Below are positions 17,542 through 28,322 of a stretch of DNA of 64,000 bases, piece by piece. Within the stretch, counting starts at the first letter, position 1. The number at the start of each line of letters is the position of its first letter. Below the pieces are notes generated by a model. That model made no database searches, was not told where the DNA came from, and saw only the letters and a program-made list of their open reading frames with translations. The stretch covers positions 1 to 64,000 of the forward strand of contig NZ_JABGBO010000001.1 in assembly GCF_013133775.1 (NCBI RefSeq), read 5' to 3'. This stretch comes from Pelistega europaea (lineage in GTDB: Bacteria; Pseudomonadota; Gammaproteobacteria; Burkholderiales; Burkholderiaceae_B). The position numbers and the translations under genes were made by a program.

Positions 17542-17910
17542 GATAATCCCAATAAAGAGCTAATTTTGTTAATCTTATGGTGCCATACTAAAAAATGACG
17601 CTGTATAGGACACATTCTCTAGTCAGAACACCGAATAATCTTGGCTTTTTGGCTAGGTAAATATCATTAAACTATTTTTAAGAAAATAGTCACCCGGCCA
17701 GACAAATTGTTTAGCAAGCCCTACATTTCAACAAAAAAATTGTATTTAGTCAATAGGTATTTGATTTTATGCTAAAAATTATTCGAAAAGTGTCTTTTTT
17801 TTGTGTCAAAACAAGAAAATAGCTTGTTGATAACTTCTAATAACTTTAGATAGATGTGGATAACTTTTTGTGTTAGAATGGCTGTCCACTCAAAAGTTAT
17901 AGAACAAAAA
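17542..17910. other. rpmH-dnaA intergenic region: candidate oriC and dnaA control region
   Basis: This 369-base gap holds a perfect DnaA box TGTGGATAA (17855-17863), a near-match TGTTGATAA (17825-17833), an AT-rich hairpin ACTATTTT/AAAATAGT (17671-17690) and a long AT-rich stretch (about 17725-17820) suited to unwinding. The boxes sit just before dnaA, so they may serve dnaA autoregulation, origin function or both. The number of boxes is low for a full origin, so I call it a candidate only. It also holds the two outward promoters, which I could not pin down. Confidence 0.6.
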
Positions 17911-19503
17911 ATGACTGAATTTTGGCAACAATGTATTAATCATCTCTCAAAAGGACTGCCTCCAGCTCAAGTGAAACAGTGGATTATGCCACTGTCTCCC
18001 ATTGGATTTAATGAGGACGAGACAGAATTCCATATTTCCGCTCCCAGTGTCTTAAAACAGAATTGGGCTATGCGGTATTACGCGCCAGAGATTCAAAAGT
18101 TGATTAAAGAGAATTTTAATCACGATGTTAAGGTCGTTGTACTTATCAATAAGGCAGGCGCGACTCCAGTAGTAGCTACCCCTAGTGCTTCTCCAGCAGT
18201 TACCACCGCTTTGCCAACTACACCAGAAGCACCATCAATTACGCCTACGACTGCTGCTGTGCCTAAAGTTGAGACGTCTATGGTAGGTAATATTGAGGTT
18301 ACTATAGAAGAAGATGATACGATTACTACTCAAACGCCTACTGATATTGTGCCGCCTTCGCATACCGCAAAGGCGGCCAAGGTACCTGGCATAGAAGACA
18401 ATGAGATTTTTATTAGTCAAGGTGTGTTAATAGTCCCAGAGACTAAGCGTGAAGCCTATGCGGCAACTAATCTTAACCCAGCACATACCTTTGCTAATCT
18501 AGTTGTGGGGCATTCTAACGAGTTAGCCTATGCTACAGCTAAAAATGTTATTCGTAATTTGGGTAAAGTGGGTTATAACCCTCTGTTCCTCTATGCAAGC
18601 ACAGGTCTTGGTAAAACGCATCTTATGCACGCCATTGGGAATGAGCTATTTAGAACAGGGCGTATTAAGAGTGCACGGTATATTCACGCTAATGATTACT
18701 ATACAGAAATTGCTCAAAAAATGCGTAAGGGGGAGTACCTAGACTATCGCATGCAAGAAATGAAAGAATATGCTAATCTTGACTTGTTGCTCATTGATGA
18801 TATTCAGTTTTTTAAAAATAAGGAACGCACACAACAAGAATTTTTCCATTTGTACGACACTATGGTGCGCAAGGGCAAGCAAGTGGTTATTAGCTCTGAT
18901 ACCTATCCGCAAGAATTAGCAGATATTGATGAGCGTCTTATCTCTCGTTTTAGTTCTGGTTTGCCGATTCAGATTGAGCCCCCAGAGTTAGAGATGCGGG
19001 TAGCTATTCTCATGAAAAAGGCTGAAAGTAAGCCAAATATTGTTTTGACTGATGAGGCTGCCTTTTTCATTGCTAAGCATATTCGTAGTAATATTCGTGA
19101 GTTGGAAGGCGGTCTACAAAAAGTAATGGCGTTTGCTGAGTTCAAAAGTTTCAAAGAAATCACTGTTGATGTGTGTAAAGAGGCCCTGAAAGATTTACTT
19201 CGGGTAGTCAATGGTTTGATTACTGTTGAAAATATTCAGAAAACTGTCGCAGATTTTTATAAAATGAAGGTTTCGGATATATACTCTAAGAGTCGTAAAG
19301 CAGAAAATGTTCGCTTACGACATATTGCTATGTATCTAGCCAAAGAATTGACGCGTAAGAGCCTGCCAGAATTAGGAGAGGCTTTTGGTGGTCGTGACCA
19401 TTCAACAGTACATCATGCTGTTGAAAAAATTATTGAGCTTCGTGCAACAGATAGTAAGTTAAACCATGAGTTGCATGTTTTAAAACAAACCTTAAAAGGA
19501 TAA
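17911..19503 (+). CDS. dnaA: Chromosomal replication initiator DnaA
   Basis: About 530 aa. Domain I is at 1-80 (MTEFWQQCINHLSKGLPPAQ). A long Pro/Thr/Ala-rich domain II follows at about 90-185. The AAA+ domain III has Walker A STGLGKTH and Walker B LLIDDIQF. Domain IV ends with the box-binding motif GGRDHSTVHHAVEKI. It binds DnaA boxes and melts the origin. The frame is open from 17854, but MTEFWQQ at 17911 matches the family start. The DnaA box lies upstream of it. The linker is longer than in E. coli (467 aa in total). Confidence 0.98.
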   Translation: MTEFWQQCINHLSKGLPPAQVKQWIMPLSPIGFNEDETEFHISAPSVLKQNWAMRYYAPEIQKLIKENFNHDVKVVVLINKAGATPVVATPSASPAVTTALPTTPEAPSITPTTAAVPKVETSMVGNIEVTIEEDDTITTQTPTDIVPPSHTAKAAKVPGIEDNEIFISQGVLIVPETKREAYAATNLNPAHTFANLVVGHSNELAYATAKNVIRNLGKVGYNPLFLYASTGLGKTHLMHAIGNELFRTGRIKSARYIHANDYYTEIAQKMRKGEYLDYRMQEMKEYANLDLLLIDDIQFFKNKERTQQEFFHLYDTMVRKGKQVVISSDTYPQELADIDERLISRFSSGLPIQIEPPELEMRVAILMKKAESKPNIVLTDEAAFFIAKHIRSNIRELEGGLQKVMAFAEFKSFKEITVDVCKEALKDLLRVVNGLITVENIQKTVADFYKMKVSDIYSKSRKAENVRLRHIAMYLAKELTRKSLPELGEAFGGRDHSTVHHAVEKIIELRATDSKLNHELHVLKQTLKG

Positions 19504-19505
19504 TG

Positions 19506-20618
19506 ATGCAATTATTCCAAGCAAGCACAGATGCGCTATTAAAGCCACTACTTACGGTGGTTGGTATTGTGGAGCGTAAGACGACGATGCAAATTTTATC
19601 GAATGTTCTTCTCAAGAAAGAAGGCGATAAAATGGCATTTGTGGCCAACGATATGCTTATTCAGATTACCACGCATGCCAATTTTGGCGTGGGTGATGAT
19701 GTGGAGTCAGTAACCGTTGCTGCACGTAAACTTCAAGATATTCTTCGTGCACTGCCTGCGGCTGGTCAGGTGAGTGCAAGCGTGACAGATCAGAAGATGA
19801 CTATCCAGTGTTCTGGTAGCCGCTTCTCATTGCAAACACTGCCTGGCAAGAATTTTCCATTATTACCTATAATCGAGCAATGGCAACACAACTTTACGAT
19901 GACACAAAGCTCTTTGCGTCGTTTGTTTAATATGATTCATTATGCTATGGCACATCAGGATATCCGCTTCTACTTAAATGGTATGTTGATGGTGTTGGAG
20001 CCTGGTCTGGTGCGTGCTGTTGCTACTGATGGACACCGTTTAGCACATGCTGCAGAGGATGTGGCTAGCGTCACTAGTGAGGCTAGTGTGATTATTCCCC
20101 GCAAGACTGTAGATCAGATGCTACGCTTATTAGATGACAGTGATGCTGAGGTTCAGATTAGTATTGCTGAGGGTCAAATCCGTTTTGTGTTCGGTGATGT
20201 AGAGCTGATTTCTAAACTGGTGGAAGGTAAGTTCCCTGATTATAAGCGTGTGATTCCTACCGACTATACTGTGCATCTACGTATTAATCGTGAAGAACTA
20301 CTCCAAAACCTTCAACGTGCAGCGATTCTGGTGTCAGAAGATAAGTTACGTACGATTAAATTGCATTTTGGTGAAAATGTACTCCGTATCTCTTCTTCTA
20401 ACCTAGACCAAGAAGAAGCGAAGATGGAGCTTGCATTAGACTACAATGGTGAGCCTATTGATATTGGCTTTAATGTGACCTATTTGTTAGATGTTCTTAA
20501 CACTGCCAAGACAGAAGATGTCATTGTGTCACTTAAGGGTGAGTCTAATTCTCCTGTGTTGATTTCATTACCTAACCACGAACATTTCCGTTATGTAGTG
20601 ATGCCTTTGCGTATCTAG
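19506..20618 (+). CDS. dnaN: DNA polymerase III beta sliding clamp
   Basis: This 370-aa protein starts MQLFQASTDALLKPLLTVVG and ends RYVVMPLRI, the conserved beta-clamp tail. Three repeated clamp domains span it. As a dimeric ring it tethers the polymerase to DNA. The dnaA stop overlaps a first ATG at 19503; the next codon, ATG 19506, gives the usual start. Tight coupling implies cotranscription with dnaA. Confidence 0.98.
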   Translation: MQLFQASTDALLKPLLTVVGIVERKTTMQILSNVLLKKEGDKMAFVANDMLIQITTHANFGVGDDVESVTVAARKLQDILRALPAAGQVSASVTDQKMTIQCSGSRFSLQTLPGKNFPLLPIIEQWQHNFTMTQSSLRRLFNMIHYAMAHQDIRFYLNGMLMVLEPGLVRAVATDGHRLAHAAEDVASVTSEASVIIPRKTVDQMLRLLDDSDAEVQISIAEGQIRFVFGDVELISKLVEGKFPDYKRVIPTDYTVHLRINREELLQNLQRAAILVSEDKLRTIKLHFGENVLRISSSNLDQEEAKMELALDYNGEPIDIGFNVTYLLDVLNTAKTEDVIVSLKGESNSPVLISLPNHEHFRYVVMPLRI

Positions 20619-20632
20619 GTAGAGGTTTGGTG

Positions 20633-20722
20633 AGAGTTATCACTATACCGAGATAACTCTTGCCTTAGCGACTTGGGTATTCTTTCGTCATTATTTTTTG
20701 CCGTCGTGATATTCAACGACGG
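20633..20722 (+). terminator. Two hairpins between dnaN and gyrB
   Basis: AGAGTTATC (20633-20641) pairs with GATAACTCT (20652-20660), and CCGTCGT (20701-20707) pairs with ACGACGG (20716-20722). Neither has a strong U-run. They could attenuate transcription between dnaN and gyrB or shape the gyrB leader. Confidence 0.5.
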
Positions 20723-20736
20723 TCTCTCATTTTTAA

Positions 20737-23193
<2,457 letters not shown>

Positions 23194-23220
23194 TCTTCAT
23201 TTTGTAGACTATCTTGGTAC

Positions 23221-23296
23221 TTTTGATGGTCGGTGCTTATAAAGCTTCTTTAAGCAATTATTAGCAATGAAGATATGGTAAGGCCGACCATCAAAA
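23221..23296. terminator. Long-range inverted repeat after gyrB
   Basis: TTTTGATGGTCGG (23221-23233) pairs perfectly with CCGACCATCAAAA (23284-23296) across a 50-base loop that holds smaller pairings such as GCTTATAAAGC. It follows gyrB by 27 bases. It may be a terminator between converging genes, but the loop is unusually long and structured, so a small RNA is possible. Confidence 0.6.
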
Positions 23297-23371
23297 TATT
23301 ACAGCAAAAAAAGTTTCTTTAACATAAAAAGTAGAGATGGGAATGCTCTCCAAGTGGGCAAAGAAGACTCT

Positions 23372-24049
23372 TTAAGTATCAGACCAGCGACGTAATAAAT
23401 TGTGGTAGACACCCGCTAAACTTACAATACGTGGATGATCTGGTGCCAACTGTACCAGCTCTTGAATTGACTGGTCTAATTCATATAACAAGGCTCGCTG
23501 CCCATCATCACGCACCAAACTTTGCAACCAGAAAAAACAACTAATCCTGGCCCCTTTAGTGACGGGTTTCACCATGTGTAGGCTTGTTGCTGGGTAAAGA
23601 ATTAAATGTCCTGCTGGTAGTTTTACTTCTTTCCTACCGTAGGTGTCATCAATGACCAGCTCCCCTCCCTCATATTCCTCAGGATTGGTTAAAAACAATG
23701 TCCCAGAAACGTCTGTGCGAACTCGCTCCTTGGTATGTAAATTAAATCGTATTGCTCCATCAATATGCATTCCATATGTACCACCACCCTCATAACGATT
23801 AAATAAAGGTGGGTAAAAGCGATTGGGTAAGGCAGCTGACATGAACGTATTGTTTTGAGTAAAAAGTTGAATAATTTCTTGTCCTAGCTGTAGTGCAAAA
23901 GGGTCATCTTCAGCTAGTTGTTGGTTATTTTTGACATGTATAGAATGTGAGCCTGCAGTGGCCCTGCCATCAACCCAGTTGGCATTGACTAATTTGTTGC
24001 GAATATAGGCGGCTTGTTCTGCCGTCAGAATAGGAATGTCTAGTAGCAC
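23372..24049 (-). CDS. piuC: PiuC-type Fe(II)-dependent PKHD hydroxylase
   Basis: This 225-aa protein has the PKHD-type oxygenase iron site: His and Asp in MHIDGA, and His in [13 protein letters not shown] with the downstream Arg in [12 protein letters not shown]. The start [10 protein letters not shown] and end of the protein fit PiuC, whose genes sit beside siderophore receptors. Its exact substrate is not settled in the literature I know. It starts at a GTG. It lies downstream of the TonB receptor on the same strand with 167 bases between, so it is likely iron-regulated with it. Confidence 0.9.
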   Translation of the reverse strand: MLLDIPILTAEQAAYIRNKLVNANWVDGRATAGSHSIHVKNNQQLAEDDPFALQLGQEIIQLFTQNNTFMSAALPNRFYPPLFNRYEGGGTYGMHIDGAIRFNLHTKERVRTDVSGTLFLTNPEEYEGGELVIDDTYGRKEVKLPAGHLILYPATSLHMVKPVTKGARISCFFWLQSLVRDDGQRALLYELDQSIQELVQLAPDHPRIVSLAGVYHNLLRRWSDT

Positions 24050-24165
24050 AATAATAGCCTGTCAAAGAAAAATGATAAAAGATAGTGTATCGGAAAATTC
24101 GAGTGAAAAAGAAAACATTTGATTATATTTGTTGAAGAATATGGTCAGCATGTAAGCAGAATATA

Positions 24166-24198
24166 GATTCCCTCCCCTTTTGAAAGAGAGAGGGAATC
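24166..24198 (-). terminator. Weak hairpin between TonB receptor and piuC
   Basis: GATTCCCTC (24166-24174) pairs with GAGGGAATC (24190-24198). There is no good U-run on the minus strand, so some read-through from the receptor into piuC is expected. Confidence 0.5.
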
Positions 24199-24216
24199 AA
24201 AGAGAGTTGCTTTGCG

Positions 24217-26511
24217 TTAGAACTTGATGTCTGTTGAAAGAATAAATGTGCGTCCAGAGCCAGGAATAGCGAATTTTTGAAATCCATCTCTACTGGTGCT
24301 GACTTTCGCAAAGTATTTCTTGTTAAAGACATTGTTGACGTTCAGACGTAAATCTACGTTCTTATTAACGCGATAGCTAACAGCGGCATCAACCACAAAG
24401 TAAGCTGGTGCTTGGGCTGTTAAGTCAAAGCCTTTGTTTGTGAAATTACCTGCGCTAAATTGACGTTTACCGACGTATTGAACACCGACACTGGCATTCA
24501 AAGCTTCAGTAAAGGCGTAGGTTGTCCATAGATTGAAAGCGTATTTAGGTACGTTTTTGAGACGACCACCTTCGTTTAATGGATTTTCCTGGTTGCGAAT
24601 AACCTTGCCATTAAGGTAAGTAAATCCAGCGTAGGCAGACCAACGATCCGTGATATTACCAGCAGCAGAAAGTTCTAAACCGCGTACACGTTCTTTGGTA
24701 GCATGTTGGACAATTTTATCTGGATTGTCGGGGTCAGTGTCAGTAGAGTTGCTGCGCTCTGTTTGGAAGATGGCTGCAGTAACGGCAAGATTGTTATTAA
24801 ACAAATCCCACTTAGTTCCTAGTTCCCATGTCTTGGCTTTCGTTGGCGAGTAGTCATTGCCGCCACCACTGCGAGAGGCTGCACCAGCTGCTGATGGTTG
24901 AGTAGCTTGGCTATAAGATAAGTAGATAGAGCCATTCTCTACAGGTTTGTAAACAAGTCCTAAACGACCACTCCATACCGTTTCTTTCTGCGTGATAGCA
25001 CGACCTTTGCTGTCTACTGCTCGACTACCATCTGCTGCATACCATTTTGCATGATAACGATCCATGCGTAAGCCAGCATCAATTTCCCATTGTGGGCTGA
25101 GCTTGATATTATCGTAGACAAAAAGACCAATATCTTGAACTTCAGTACCTGCTTTACTTGTACCTACGTTAAGTTTAGTAGGACCACTCCAGTAATCGGT
25201 AGGATTACGTACATCAATGACCATACGCCCTTTAGATGTATCCGGTAATGTGCGAGAGTATGGGCGATTGCGGTAGGTTTCTTGATACCATTCTGCACCG
25301 ACAAGCATATTATGTTGTACGCTACCTGTGTTGAACTTAATATTTAAGTTAGTTTGATTGGCATAAGTCTCTCCGCGGTACTGGCTAGCAATAGAAGGAA
25401 TACGAGCGGTAGCGAGATAGCCACTAGGGTAGGTTTCGGTAGTAGAAGCATAGCCCCAATAATCGCTAGTGTTGAATTTTCCTTTTTGGTAGCCTGTTGC
25501 TTTGATTTTGCCGACATTGAGTAATCGTCCTCCAGTCGCATAGGTTCTAAAACGATCAACACGCGACCATGAGAATGTATTAGAGACACGTACGTTATCA
25601 GAAAAATCATGCTCTAGCTTTGCTGAGAATCGTTGAGTTTTGGTTTCTTCCGAGTCAAAATTTTTGTTACCTGCCCAGAAATCCCAGTCAACGCCATTCA
25701 TACGCTTACCAGTATATGCACTGACAGGTAAACCAAAGTCAGGAATATTCTCGTCTTTTTGATAGAAATAAGAGAGGTTCAAGCGAGTAGGAGTACCTAA
25801 ACCAAAGGTAATAGAAGGTGCTACACCCCAACGTTTAAATTCAGTAGGGCCACGTCCTGCTACATTGTTCTTATGACCCATGACATTTAAACGGAAAGCA
25901 ATGGAATCCGTAATTTTGTGGTTAATATCGGCTGTAGCTCGTTGGTAGTTGTCGGTTCCTACACCTAGATGAATATGATTGAAATTATCTAATTTAGGCT
26001 TTTTGCTGCTGAGGTTAATACTGCCACCTACAGCGGCGACACCTGTTTCAAAAGAGCCTGTACCTTTGAATACCGTCACATCTTCAAGGTTAAACGTATC
26101 TGTGCGAGTACTTAAGGCACTTTCACGGGTTTCGTCTACGGTCACACTTTGCTCTGCACTGAAACCTCGGATATTAAACATATCCCCCCAACCAGCGCCA
26201 CCTTCTCCCATAGTAAATGCTACACCGGGCACATTGCGTAATACTTCTTGTAAGGTTTGAACCCCTTGTTCTTCAAGGACTTTTTTAGGGATGACCTGAA
26301 TAGATTGCGGGGTATCTAATAATGGCTGATCAAATTTAGAGTGATTGACTGAATCTGTTTTGTAATTCTCACTTACTGCAGTGATTTTTTCTAGTTGGGT
26401 TGCTGTTTTTTCTTGTGCTGTTGCTGGCATACCAGCCAATACGCCAACGGTAATAGCAACAGTAGGCACCCATTGAGGGGCTAGTGTCGGCAAAGACTTC
26501 TTCGGTGGCAT
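24217..26511 (-). CDS. TonB-dependent catecholate siderophore receptor (PiuA/Fiu type)
   Basis: This 764-aa protein has a signal peptide (ending about residue 32, PATAQ), a plug domain (about 60-165: DTPQSIQVIPKKVLEEQG, VPGVAF, FNIRGF) and a 22-strand beta barrel that ends in the outer-membrane signature with a terminal Phe (LSTDIKF). It takes up Fe(III)-siderophore through the outer membrane using TonB energy. A Fur-like box lies upstream at 26557-26575, and piuC lies downstream. Pairing with piuC favours the PiuA/Fiu branch. GGGAGA precedes the ATG. Confidence 0.92.
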   Translation of the reverse strand: MPPKKSLPTLAPQWVPTVAITVGVLAGMPATAQEKTATQLEKITAVSENYKTDSVNHSKFDQPLLDTPQSIQVIPKKVLEEQGVQTLQEVLRNVPGVAFTMGEGGAGWGDMFNIRGFSAEQSVTVDETRESALSTRTDTFNLEDVTVFKGTGSFETGVAAVGGSINLSSKKPKLDNFNHIHLGVGTDNYQRATADINHKITDSIAFRLNVMGHKNNVAGRGPTEFKRWGVAPSITFGLGTPTRLNLSYFYQKDENIPDFGLPVSAYTGKRMNGVDWDFWAGNKNFDSEETKTQRFSAKLEHDFSDNVRVSNTFSWSRVDRFRTYATGGRLLNVGKIKATGYQKGKFNTSDYWGYASTTETYPSGYLATARIPSIASQYRGETYANQTNLNIKFNTGSVQHNMLVGAEWYQETYRNRPYSRTLPDTSKGRMVIDVRNPTDYWSGPTKLNVGTSKAGTEVQDIGLFVYDNIKLSPQWEIDAGLRMDRYHAKWYAADGSRAVDSKGRAITQKETVWSGRLGLVYKPVENGSIYLSYSQATQPSAAGAASRSGGGNDYSPTKAKTWELGTKWDLFNNNLAVTAAIFQTERSNSTDTDPDNPDKIVQHATKERVRGLELSAAGNITDRWSAYAGFTYLNGKVIRNQENPLNEGGRLKNVPKYAFNLWTTYAFTEALNASVGVQYVGKRQFSAGNFTNKGFDLTAQAPAYFVVDAAVSYRVNKNVDLRLNVNNVFNKKYFAKVSTSRDGFQKFAIPGSGRTFILSTDIKF

Positions 26512-26556
26512 AAAAATTTCTCCCTAATAAATGAATCATCAATAAAAGCAAATGAA

Positions 26557-26575
26557 AATAATAACAATTATCATT
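26557..26575 (-). promoter_or_regulatory. Fur-like box upstream of the TonB receptor
   Basis: The 19 bases AATAATAACAATTATCATT match the Fur consensus at 13 of 19 positions. They lie about 46 bases before the receptor start, where Fur would block the promoter under iron-replete conditions. The 26512-26823 gap (312 bases) holds this box, a second one at 26779-26797, AT-rich promoter sequence and no gene. Confidence 0.65.
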
Positions 26576-26778
26576 AATAATTTAAAGTATATTGCATTAT
26601 TTTGGTGTTATCTTGTATTTAAATTGCAACAACTATAACTAAGCATTTTCAGGAGCTATAAATATTACAAAATGCAAATTGATAATATTATTCAATAAAA
26701 CTTTATTTTTCATAATGTTAGGTGGTTTTTATAGGGGGCTTAAGGAAACTACTGATTTTCTATACAAGACAAAAAGAC

Positions 26779-26797
26779 GACAATAACAATCATTTTT
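26779..26797 (+). promoter_or_regulatory. Second Fur-like box, upstream of the cyclotransferase-like gene
   Basis: GACAATAACAATCATTTTT matches the Fur consensus at 14 of 19 positions and lies 27 bases before the start codon at 26824. This would put the cyclotransferase-like gene under iron control, which is not expected for the family. Confidence 0.5.
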
Positions 26798-26823
26798 ATT
26801 GCGATGCGGTATAAGGATTTAAG

Positions 26824-27354
26824 ATGTATTTTCCTCTTTTTGTTTACGGTACATTAAAGAAAGGTTTTGCCAACTATGCTCGGCATTGTGCTGGGGCAGT
26901 TAAAGTAGAAACCGCTTGTTGCTGGGGAAGACTATACTCGTTAGATGCAGGCTACCCTGCGATGGAGGTTCCACCACATACAATACAAGCGATAGGTTCT
27001 ACAGCTTATGTGCTAGATGGTAAGCACAAGGGTAAAATGTTAAGTTTTGAACAGCCAGAGGGAGATTGGGATCAGGTACAAGGGGAGTTGATGTACTTTG
27101 CCCATCCAGACAAAGAGATTCCTCTGATTGATGAGCTAGAAGAATACCACCCTGATAAAAAAGATAATCTTTATGAACGGGTGTTTATTACAGTAAAGAC
27201 TGAAGACGCACTAGTCAATGCATGGACTTATGTGATGAAGGATGTCAAAATGCCTGGGCATCGGGTTTGTCTAAATCAAGAGGGGGTGGCAGAGTGGACC
27301 AATAGTGACTCTGGCTATATTGGAGAAACACAGACAGCAGCATCTCTTTTATAG
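26824..27354 (+). CDS. Gamma-glutamylcyclotransferase/AIG2-like protein
   Basis: This 176-aa protein has the YGTLKKG substrate-binding loop near residue 9 and a plausible catalytic Glu in DELEEYHP near residue 103. Such enzymes release 5-oxoproline from gamma-glutamyl amines or amino acids. The cysteines in CCWGRLYSL are unusual but outside the core. An AAGGA site lies 8 bases before the ATG. The substrate is open. Confidence 0.82.
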   Translation: MYFPLFVYGTLKKGFANYARHCAGAVKVETACCWGRLYSLDAGYPAMEVPPHTIQAIGSTAYVLDGKHKGKMLSFEQPEGDWDQVQGELMYFAHPDKEIPLIDELEEYHPDKKDNLYERVFITVKTEDALVNAWTYVMKDVKMPGHRVCLNQEGVAEWTNSDSGYIGETQTAASLL

Positions 27355-27368
27355 TATGGGGCTAAACT

Positions 27369-27414
27369 AAAGAAAAGAGCCCTTACCTAATAAAGAAAGG
27401 AGCCCTTACCTAAC
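27369..27414. repeat. 23-bp tandem duplication
   Basis: Two adjacent 23-base units (27369-27391 and 27392-27414) share the core GAGCCCTTACCTAA and differ at two positions. The second unit runs into the hairpin at 27409-27442. Confidence 0.85.
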
Positions 27415-27446
27415 AACAAGGTTATACTGGCATGTTGTTAGGAGTA
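27409..27446 (+). terminator. Hairpin after the cyclotransferase-like gene
   Basis: CCTAACAACA (27409-27418) pairs perfectly with TGTTGTTAGG (27433-27442), followed by AGTATTTT. Likely terminator. Confidence 0.6.
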
Positions 27447-27489
27447 TTTTGTACAATAGTGTTTAGGTTCACTTTTTTATTCTACGTTC

Positions 27490-28239
27490 ATGTCCAGTGC
27501 CAACGATATCCTTTTTTTTGGTGATACGCATGGTGGATTTGCTCATTGCTTACATATTGTGGAGCAATTCAAACCAAAAGCGATTATCTTTTTAGGTGAT
27601 TTACAGGCGCCAGCACCTTTGCACGAGGTGTTGGCTGATGTGATGCACCTGACACAGGTATGGTGGATTCCTGGTAACCATGATACGGATAGTGCAGAAG
27701 TATATGATCACTTATTTGCTAGTCAGTTAGTAGATAGAAATCTACATGGTAGAGTAGAAAATATCGCTGGTTATCGCGTTGCTGGTTTAGGTGGTGTTTT
27801 CCGTGGGCGCATATGGTCTCCACATCAAGAAACTTGGAATTTTTTCTCTCCCGAAGACTTTATTCAGCAAGCTCCAGACTATTTGCGATTTAGGGATGGG
27901 TTGGCACTCAAACAACGAAGCTCTATCTTTCCTGAAACCTATATGACATTGCGTACTCAACAAAGTGATATTTTAGTCACACATGAGGCACCATCCTGTA
28001 ATAAATTTGGTTTTGCTGTCCTAGATAGACTAGCGCGGCAAATGGGTGTGAGAAAGTTATTTCATGGACATCATCACGATACTTATGACTACAGTGAGCA
28101 CTTCCCACGTATGGGTTTTGAAACTTATGCTGTAGGTTATCAAGGGGTGACAAACCTTGCAGGGGAAATCATTCGTCCTGGCAATAATGACGGTGAGTAT
28201 GGAAATCGAGTAGCAACTTTAAAGATGAATAATACATAG
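27490..28239 (+). CDS. Calcineurin-like metallophosphoesterase
   Basis: This 249-aa protein has the metal-binding motifs of the family in order: GDTHG (near residue 11), FLGDLQ (near 35), GNHDTD (near 62), a His in THEAP (near 164) and FHGHHHD (near 190). It is a two-metal phosphodiesterase or phosphatase of unknown substrate. There is no signal peptide, so it is cytosolic. It stands alone, with a weak ribosome site. Confidence 0.9.
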   Translation: MSSANDILFFGDTHGGFAHCLHIVEQFKPKAIIFLGDLQAPAPLHEVLADVMHLTQVWWIPGNHDTDSAEVYDHLFASQLVDRNLHGRVENIAGYRVAGLGGVFRGRIWSPHQETWNFFSPEDFIQQAPDYLRFRDGLALKQRSSIFPETYMTLRTQQSDILVTHEAPSCNKFGFAVLDRLARQMGVRKLFHGHHHDTYDYSEHFPRMGFETYAVGYQGVTNLAGEIIRPGNNDGEYGNRVATLKMNNT

Positions 28240-28322
28240 TGTTCCATCATTAATAGATGGGATATATCTTTAAGCAATGTAATTGTCTATCCCTAAGATT
28301 ATTAAGCAAAAAGCAGAATGCA

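Noticed and set aside
17854-17910. In-frame extension of DnaA upstream of MTEFWQQ.
   Set aside because: It would translate the DnaA box region, and the family starts at MTEFWQQ-like sequence.
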